In this document: positions 55,856 through 64,000 of the stretch, one piece after another | Layout of the letters: every line of letters starts with the position of its first letter | Numbering within the stretch: the first letter of the stretch is position 1 | Source of the DNA: Impatiens glandulifera | Lineage: Eukaryota > Streptophyta > Magnoliopsida > Ericales > Balsaminaceae | Length of the DNA: 64,000 nucleotides | Reading direction: 5' to 3' | Assembly: GCF_907164915.1 (NCBI RefSeq) | Contig: NC_061862.1 | Span: 140,235,913 to 140,299,912 of the forward strand | Notes under the pieces: model-generated | The model's input: the letters and a program-made list of their open reading frames with translations, nothing else | Databases searched by the model: none | What the model was told of the DNA's origin: nothing | Made by a program: the position numbers and the translations under genes

Positions 55856-56296
55856 CCAAGAAAAAGATTGTTGATAGTTGTTATCCTCTTGCAATGATCA
55901 TTTAGCGACGCATGCTGCTGCTTCCTTCTTCAAACAACCAGCTCTTTGTCCCATATAGCTACGCTTTGGGCCCTTTGGCCCAAATCCTCCTTTCCTTTAT
56001 ATTTTATTTTGGGTTTTGTTGGTTTGCATGTTTTAAGTTTGAGTTTTGCTTGGTTCTAAGTTTGTCTCAAAATCAAAACTCAACATAAAAATTTAACAAA
56101 ATTAAAATATGAAAGTATAAAACCTAAAAAACAAAATATAAAAATACATTAAATAAAAAAAATTATTATTTCTCCAAGAGTTTGCTTAAACTCTAAAATC
56201 TAAACACATTACTGAATTATGTATAAATATTTTATTTTTGTATAAACACTCACCGAAAATTTTAAAATTGGTAGACTTAAGATAAACCATAACATT

Positions 56297-57448
56297 AGGA
56301 ATAGCTATGGGTCAGATGAGTACCCTCGAGGTTCATCAAAAAAGAAATCAACATCTAGACATGCCAAGATCAGAATGGAGATGAAATGGAGATGACGTGG
56401 TCCCTTAAAAATATTTTGAAGCTTAGAGACTGTGCAGGCAAGATAATCAACATTCAAATTGGAAACAGTAATGGTACTCTGTTCTAGCCTAGCATGACCC
56501 CTAATTCGAAAATAGACCCATAATTCATAAATGTGTCTTTATCATCACTCAAATCAAGCGAATATGTCAATTGACCACAGTTCCACAAGTTAAGAGCACA
56601 GATTGGAACGACCTTCTTAAGACTATTCTTGACGCACTCTCATCCTATCAACTGAATAACCATGAGGATGCTCGTATTTGGAGTGTCAAAAACAATGGAA
56701 AGTTTGACTCAGGGTCTACTTGGGATTTTGTTCGTGATCATGGGAACCTTGTCCCATGGTCCCACTCAGTGTGGTCTACCAAAGTGATCCCCATACACCA
56801 ATTCATTTAATGGCTCGCCTTTCGCGAGAGAATCTATAACCGTGATTGGATCAAAAAGAACAAGAGCATCCCGGATCCTAATTGCCTCATTTTGTTGAGA
56901 AATGATGAGACATTTGAATACTTCCTTAGGAACTTCCCTTTCGTCTCCTTGCTTTGGCGCATATTCTCTGTATCAATGAGTCTCCTCAGCTTCCCAAATG
57001 AATGGACCGACATCAAGGAACTCGCCATAAAAAAGACCAAGGGAAATGACTTCAGCTCCAATACCTTCAAGAGTTTCTTCGCCAACATTATTTATCACAT
57101 TTGGATGGAGAGGAACGCTAGAGTCTTCTCAGGAGTCCGCAACAATTCGGACACAGTATGGAACAATATTATCATCGATGACAACTTTCTCATCCAAACG
57201 TAGAGGCGTATTCCCACATTTGAGAAGAATTGGTTAATCTATGAAAACTGAAACATTGTTTACGAGAAAGTCACCCTCACCACTGATTTCATTGCAGTTT
57301 AATTATCATTTGTCATTTGTTATCTCTCATTTGTTTCTTTTATTGTTCATCATTTAATTTGTTTTACTTCGATTTTCTTTGAACTCATGTAAGTCCTTTG
57401 CCCTTTTTGTGGCTTTTTATATAATTGACGTTACATCTTTCACAAAAA
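56297..57448 (+). mobile_element. 5'-truncated LINE (copy A1')
   Basis: Copy of 4,709-5,854 with the same 18-bp TSD (56,279-56,296 and 57,449-57,466). Carries a private 5-bp gain near 56,487 (CTAGCCTAGC). Confidence 0.85.
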
Positions 57449-57873
57449 AAGATAAACCATAACATTTAATATCTAAGCTATTAGTTTTTAAGATAGCTTA
57501 TGTGATGTTTATTTTATAGGCTTTATGTTGTTTTAATATTTCCTTCTCGTATATTTATCATATTCTTTATATTTATTGTCAACAAAAACACAAGATCCAC
57601 TGAAAAGTGGACAAATCACCCTTATCTTTAGTATAAATATAAAACGAGAAACTAAAAAGTAAAGCATAAAATTTGTTTTAAATTGGAAAAATTAAATTAG
57701 AAAGAACTTAAAGGCATTGTGGGACATAGTTGCCTTTGGCCCTTTCTCACATGTAACCATGCACTGAACTCATAAGAATCTCTAATTGTGGAATGTATAT
57801 GCCTAAATTATTTTCCTTGTTTTATACGAACTAAGGGTGGCGACTCTGTAGTCCTGAGATTGTAATCAAAAAA

Positions 57874-59078
57874 ATCTATATAGACCTATGGTAACCTCCC
57901 ACTAAAATCCTAATCTCTCAAAGATTTTACAGGAATAAAAGTTATGGGATTATCTATAAAATCTTGCTTTAAATGCTTAAATTTTTTATATAAAATAAAA
58001 TTAATTTCTCTCACAAACTTAAAACAATAAACATATACGAATGGTATAAGCTTCAAAAACCTCAAACTTGGCGACTTTTTATCGCAAACACATATGATGC
58101 TTTTATGGATGCTAAGTAGGAACTCCTAAGACAACTTCAAGCTTATAGTTAATGCACTCGAACAAAAAAGAGTGAAAACATTGAATCTATGAAATAAACA
58201 ATGTCAATTTTTGTTCAAGGGGTTCTTGCAGTGTATCTTTATTAAAAATAGTGAAAACTTTGGAGCTATAAACTTAAGAATGTCAATTTTTGTTCATGGG
58301 TTCTTGGTGTATCTGTATTCTAAACTATTCTAGAGTATATAAATGGACTAATAGTAAGATATTTAGAACCAATTAAAAGAATAACCTAGATAATTTGGAT
58401 TCCCTTTTTGAAAGCCAAAACTTATGGAGCAAAATTCAATTTATGTGGCTCACACTTACACAAATGGCTCACATATTTAAGCTCCTCATATTGTCCCGGT
58501 CATCTAAATAGACCTATCTAAATAGACCTATCTAAATAGACCTATGGTAACTTCCCATTAAAATCATAATCTCTCATAAATTCGGGGAAGGAAAGTTATA
58601 GGGTTATATATAAAGTATTTTTTAACGCTTAAATTTGGGATATAAAATAAAATTAATTTCTCTCACAAAATTAAAACAAAAAACATATATAAATGGTATA
58701 AGCTTCCAAAAGCTCAAACTTGGCGATTTTTTTATCGCGCACACTTACCGTTCTTCTAGGGATTCTTAGTAAGAACTCCTGGGTCAACTTCTAGCTTTTA
58801 ATGCACTCAAACAAAAAGAGTGAAAATTTTGGAGCTATGACCATAATAATGTCGCATTTTGTTTAAGGGGTTCTTATAGTGTATATCTATTCTAAACTAT
58901 TAAAGTGTATATAAAAAGACTAATAGTAAGATATTTTGAACCAATTAAAAGTATAACCTAGATAATTTTGGAGTCCCTTTTTGAAATCCGAAACTTGTGG
59001 AGAAAAATTCAATTTATGTGGCTCACAATTATGTAATGGCTCACATATTTAAGCTCCTCATATTGCCCGGTCATGTGG
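57874..59078. repeat. 0.65-kb direct repeat, copy A'
   Basis: Units start at 57,874 and 58,530 (period 656 bp), as in A. Confidence 0.85.
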
Positions 59079-59130
59079 ATTCAAATTTTCCAAGAAAAGA
59101 GGGATCTGTTGCGCATGAAGAAGACGACTC

Positions 59131-59340
59131 TTGGACGCTAGAGGATCTCTAACTTTAATGATCCATTTTCACCTCCAGCTCCACCTCCAGACCCTCTTGA
59201 TCAACAAAGTATCTAGTTTTCACACCATAATTTCCAATGAGCTTCAACTTTCATGGCTTCACATGTGCCAGTTAGTGTTTACCTTTGGATTAAAAGATAA
59301 CATAGCCATTTCTGCTTTCCATCTCATCCTGTCCTTTTAA
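59131..59340 (+). other. unassigned 69-codon frame, copy A'
   Basis: Same as 7536-7745, protein unchanged. Unknown; listed for symmetry. Confidence 0.18.
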
Positions 59341-60016
59341 TTATTTTTATATAAATTATTTTTTGTCATAAAATAATTCTTAGAGTAGTTTGAAGAAAAA
59401 AGAATTGAGAAAATTTCCTCAACCCCAGCCCGAAAGCAAAGACTACAAAAAGTGCACAAGATTTATTAATCATTTTAAATGAACTAGATATTCTCTAATC
59501 TTTTTCTAAATAGCTTGAGTATTTAATTATATGATGTATATAACATAAAAAAAGTTCAATCCCAATGAACTAGATGAACCCACCTCAATCCAAGAAATCA
59601 CCATCTCATATATAAATATAGTAAAGAAATTAAATCATTGTTAAAAAAGGAGGCATAATGTAGGAAAATATCAGATTTTGATAGAACATAACAAAAGATC
59701 AACATAAGTTAACATGAAATACAAATAATTTCAACAAACATAATTTCAAGAATATAAATTACACCATCCAATTAGATTTATTTATTTTAGCAACATTGTA
59801 CATATGGTTTCAACAACATAAACATAAACATCAACACAATTTCCACCCTCAAATAAGTAAGGAAAATATGTTGAGTTATACTTTATTTTTTTTAAACACT
59901 CCTTTAAGGAGGCTGAATAGTAAATAAAACATCGGAAGCAGATACCGAATTTCAACTTTTGTAGACAAGATGAAGAAATTATAACAACAACAACAAATTG
60001 ATAGGAAGAGTGTTAC

Positions 60017-60190
60017 CTTCCACATGTTCTTCCGTAAAAGATGTGCAATGGGAGAATCCTTCAGAACCTTGATAATATAATAAATTATCCCATGAAATCC
60101 TGTAGAAAAATTCAACTCCAAAAGCTGTAAATTACTGAAATGAAAGGCTGGAAATGGTCGCTCCATGGAAACAGCATCCAAAATCAAAAC
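60017..60190 (-). other. F-box gene A' exon 3
   Basis: 174 bp, 58 codons, phase 0 at the acceptor; uninterrupted, unlike the copy in A. Confidence 0.7.
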
Positions 60191-60477
60191 CTGTAAAAAA
60201 TAATGAGAACACTAATTAGGGTTATTGCAGCATAACCAAATAAGAGGCTAGACTATTTAAAAATTTTGGGTAATCAATTTTATAATAATTCAATATTTGG
60301 GTTTCAATCTTTATCCAATATTAACATATCTATAATCAAGTCCTAACTTGTTTTGAATTAAACTTTTTAGAGTTTCACGATATTTTTGTGCTATAAGAAT
60401 TGTTTTCAACCATCAAATGCAGTAAGATTTGGGTGATAAAAAGTCAAAAATCAAATAAAATAAAGTTAGACACATAC

Positions 60478-61381
60478 CTGTATAATGTCTGAGTCAACTT
60501 TTAAATATTTTGCATTCTGGAATTCTTAAAGCATCTCAGTAACATTCAATATCTTGTCTTCCCAGTTTTCATCATGATAAAGGATGCAAGAAAGATCAAT
60601 CTTTTCTATAGATGGAGTTTTGGTCTTAAATTTGATAAAATAGGTTCCCTCAAATTTGAATGAATGGAGTTTTGGCCCTTGAATTATAATTTCTAAGTCC
60701 CTGGAGCATAACAGAATTGAAATATACAAATTTTCAAATATCGTAATTGTAAGGGCTCGTAAATGAGAAATCTCAGTATCGTGTAAAGTCAGATCTTTCA
60801 AATTAGGACACCTAGAAAAAGAGGATCAAATGTGGGATTCTCTAGGTATAGTGTAGTAAGGAGGGGGAAATTAAAAGAGAATAATCCATTTGGACATGGA
60901 GAATGGAGGGTTTTCAATGATTGGGTATTAAAAATAACCTCCAACAAATAGCAGGGGATGAGAACAATCTCGGGAACAACCTTGATCATTACATGTTGTA
61001 GATTACTTGACAACACATACTTTAAAATACGTTTCAGAAATTTATGTGGAACAGATTCAATAAATTTAATCCTCAATGAAATGATTTTTGATCCATCAAG
61101 GCGTAATAGCATTTGACGGATAAAGTTTGCAAAAAAGTTGTAGTTGGGATATTTTTTCTCGCTGAATCGAAAATTGGTTAGGGAATGCCAAAGATACTGG
61201 TACCGTTTGGACAACACACAAGTTTTTACCATATGTTTTGTATCAATAAATGAAAATATATGGTAAATAAGACCATCCGGCAATGCGCTTAGCCGATCAA
61301 CCTCTTTCACCATCAATATTTCCTTTTGATTGCTTGTAAGAACCATTTTACTTTCTTAAAGAAATAGATGAAGTTCAAATC
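60478..61381 (-). other. F-box gene A' exon 2
   Basis: Same splice borders as A (TTTCAG|GATTTG and CAG|GTATGT). Includes the 37-bp stretch that A has lost (TTTTGGCCCTTGAATTATAA...). Confidence 0.75.
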
Positions 61382-64000
61382 CTGAAAGTATAAGATCAAA
61401 TCATAATGAGAAGTATAGATTGATTATTACTAAATTCATAAAGATTGCATACATCACTACCCAAAATAGTGGTAAGAAAACAAATAAATCTTAAAATAAT
61501 CATTAAATAACTAAATAATACAATTGGTGGCCAAGCCTAATTAAATTATAAGCAGATATTTACTATTTAGTCAATCAAAATCAACAAGTTAGCATACAAG
61601 ATAGTCTAATTTTCAATAACTAAATTAAATAAAACCATTCAACCTCACTTGGTGGTTGAATTGTTAACTAAAAATAATTTGGATAACTTATATTTTGTCA
61701 AGAAATAAGGGATATATATATATATACCAAATGGGCTATCTGAGATGGGTTTTACACATATATATACCAAAAAAAGTAATAAAATGAAATAACATAATAG
61801 TTGTAAAAAAATAGAGTAAAGATGTTGAGGTTAGGGAGATTGAAATAAGTATAAAAAAACAGACTAAAGAAACATAGAAACAATCTAATATAAAGTCAAC
61901 CATCAATTTAATCAACTTAATGTATTCTTTCCACACATAAAGAAAAGAAACATTTACAAATTCAAATAAGTTAATTTCTATACAATTTCTATGTGGAGAG
62001 ACTTCATATAACTAGATTTAGGTGCACAAATATACAAGGATAGAACAAGTATTTAATAGGAAACAAAAAGGAAGAATTGATATCCTTATAATTGAACCAA
62101 TAATTTCAAGTTTCTTACACTAGTCTCGGAAAGGATTTCAATGATCTATGACCAAATTAAGTAACAGACAATATAAAGAAATTTATAAAAAAATAAAATG
62201 ATAATATTAATAAATTTAATGCATTTTTGCCTCACAAACAAGCACAGAAGCATGTAGAATTTGTTTTTACACAATTTCTATGTAGTGAGACTTTAGATAA
62301 CCGAATCAAGTTAACAAAAACAGAACAAACATTTAAAAGGAAACAAAAGTAAAATGATTTATATCCTTTTAATTGAACCAATAATTTCAAATGTCTTACC
62401 CTCGTTCAAACTTTATACTAGTCTCATAAAGGATTTCAATGATCTATGACAAAATCAAGGAAAAAATGATCTTGAAGATAATCTATATAAATTTAGCTAC
62501 AAAATTATGTAAAGTAAATAATCATTTTAATCAACTTAAGCTTCACATGTAAGCAATGATTGGAAATTCAATTCAATTTCTATGAAATTTTATTGTAAGG
62601 AGACTTTAGATAAATTGATCTAGGTCACAAGGATTCACATATATAACAAACATTTAAAAGGAAACAAAATATAATGATTGATATCTTTATAATTGAGCCA
62701 GTAATTTTAAGTTTCTTAACTTGTCAAACCATAGACTAGCCCCGTAAAATATTTCAATAATCGAGAACCAAATCGAAGAACATGAAGTTAAACTAAAGGT
62801 TATGCCTACAAACCCTAGTTCTTTTATCGGAAAATTTTTTGGTTTCTCTATTAGGAGTGATTTATTGACGTCTTTTAATAAAAGACTCGTGAAGGGCAGA
62901 ATAAAGGTGATCAATCTAACCTAACATCAATAAGTGGTGGATACTCACTCTAAAGTCTTGGATTGAGCCCGTCAGCGACAAGTTAAATGGTTAAGTATGT
63001 TTGCGGGCTACATACATAATCCGTTTTTCCATTTATAAAGATGATTAATCTAAAAGAAAAATAAAATTAAAATGATAAAAAAATTTTAAAAAAATGAACC
63101 GATTTAAAGAAAAATATTATTTACGCAATCACAATCAATTTGGGTGTAAAAAGATGTTTATTATTGACATTGACATATTTTCTTTTTCTTTCTAGTAAAA
63201 AAACTGTAAATAAACTTAGAAACATTTGAACTAGGAAAGTCTATTATCATATAATATAAATTCTCAATATTATAATCTGAGAGTCAACATATTCTGAGGA
63301 ACGATGAAGTTACAGGAACGATGAAGCTACGAGCCACCACTTTCCTCGTGTTATCAAAATGACCACAACAAACCAAGCTGCAACTTCGAAGAAGCTCCCG
63401 AGCCATAATTTGTCGTCTATGAGTCCAAATGCTCACCCGAAGATCAAATATCCCATTTGAAGTCATTTACTAGAATCTAATCAACTATAGAAGCATAATT
63501 TATTAACGGAATTAGGCATAGCCCCGTCTAGGAATGTTAATAGATTCGGTTTTTAGTTATTTGAGTTCCTCCAACTACAAATATCTCATATCAATCATTG
63601 TTTTAGAGGCCTTCTATTACTATTATTAATTTCAAGACAAAATCATTCCAATAATTAAGTAAACTATTTATATTTTAGGATCTTAAACTTGAAGCTACAA
63701 CTTTCAAATTTTAAAATATAAGAGATCAATCTAAAAGCATATTTTCTATTATTATTATTATATTAATTCCAAGTCACAAAAATCATTAACTAAACTCTTC
63801 ATATTTGAAGATCCTACACTTTAAACTACAACTTTCAAATTCTAGATATCATTGTCAACATTACAAATAATGTGAATATGGTAATTCAAGAATAATAATC
63901 TCCGGGTGAAGGTCCCTTCGGATCGATTTCCAGTTCATATTAGCAACCCTAGGGCCTTTATACAACTCCCAACAAGAACGGTTATAGCAGACATAAAAAA

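Larger units (their letters stand above)
59795..64000 (-). pseudogene. F-box/LRR gene, copy A', first exon outside window
   Basis: Best preserved member of the cluster. Exon 2 (60,478-61,381) has ATG at 61,346 and an intact F-box (LSALPDGLIYHIFSFIDTKH, VLSKRYQYLWHSLTN) and LRR start up to ENPTFDPL. A 19-bp deletion near 60,816 then shifts the frame. The other half continues as NLKDLTLHDTEISHLRALTI and ends at the same TAA as in A (60,526-60,528). Exon 3 (60,017-60,190) is open: LDAVSMERPFPAFHF, NLQLLELNFSTGFHG, HLLRKNMWK. Could at most make a truncated 182-residue F-box protein. The first exon should lie just past 64,000. Confidence 0.78.

Noticed and set aside
1..64000. tRNA or rRNA genes, bacterial operons, phage or CRISPR systems
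   Set aside because: No cloverleaf with A/B boxes, rRNA core or prokaryotic gene arrangement recognised; PBS sequences only mimic tRNA-Met ends.

Overview
The window looks like an AT-rich, repeat-dense intergenic stretch of a flowering-plant (probably eudicot) nuclear genome. The grounds are plant-type Ty1/copia and Ty3/gypsy LTR elements with tRNA-Met primer sites, L1-type LINEs ending in a zf-RVT domain, CACTA and hAT DNA transposons, spliced plant F-box/LRR genes, and a SUVH2/9-type SET gene fragment. No bacterial genes, CRISPR array, rRNA or tRNA gene was seen. I found no intact host gene: every recognisable coding region is broken, truncated or a transposon remnant. The species cannot be named from the sequence.

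Layout. A block (A, 1 to about 13.8 kb) holds an internally inverted copia element, a hAT remnant, a LINE with an 18-bp target duplication, a 0.65-kb direct repeat, and a minus-strand F-box/LRR pseudogene whose noncoding first exon lies near 12.8 kb. The block recurs almost unchanged and in the same orientation as A' (51,574 to the window end). It recurs partially and with more rearrangement as B (26,425 to 40,290). B carries two tandem F-box gene remnants and a LINE that is split by a 5,181-bp CACTA element with TSD CTA and CACTA...TAGTG ends.

Between A and B lie a truncated copia element with a 1.27-kb LTR (17.1-20.9 kb, minus), a second hAT remnant, a 1.56-kb AT-rich unit with an internal foldback, and a gypsy element that exists as a head-to-head palindrome (23.45-26.27 kb). 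Between B and A' are LINE ORF1 and 3'-tail fragments, a 38-bp minisatellite, a fourth F-box gene in opposite (+) orientation (D, 43.5-48.5 kb) with a SUVH2/9-like SET fragment inside its intron, a gypsy integrase remnant and another LINE.

How it fits together: this is a decaying F-box gene cluster shuffled by segmental duplication and nested transposition. Shared lesions (the exon-2 stop codon, LINE stops, the copia inversion) predate the A/A' duplication; private indels came later. I do not see a convincing new functional system. The most unusual things are structural: the inverted copia block, the palindromic gypsy element, the captured SUVH fragment, the 239-bp repeats flanking the foldback unit, and the clean CACTA-in-LINE insertion.
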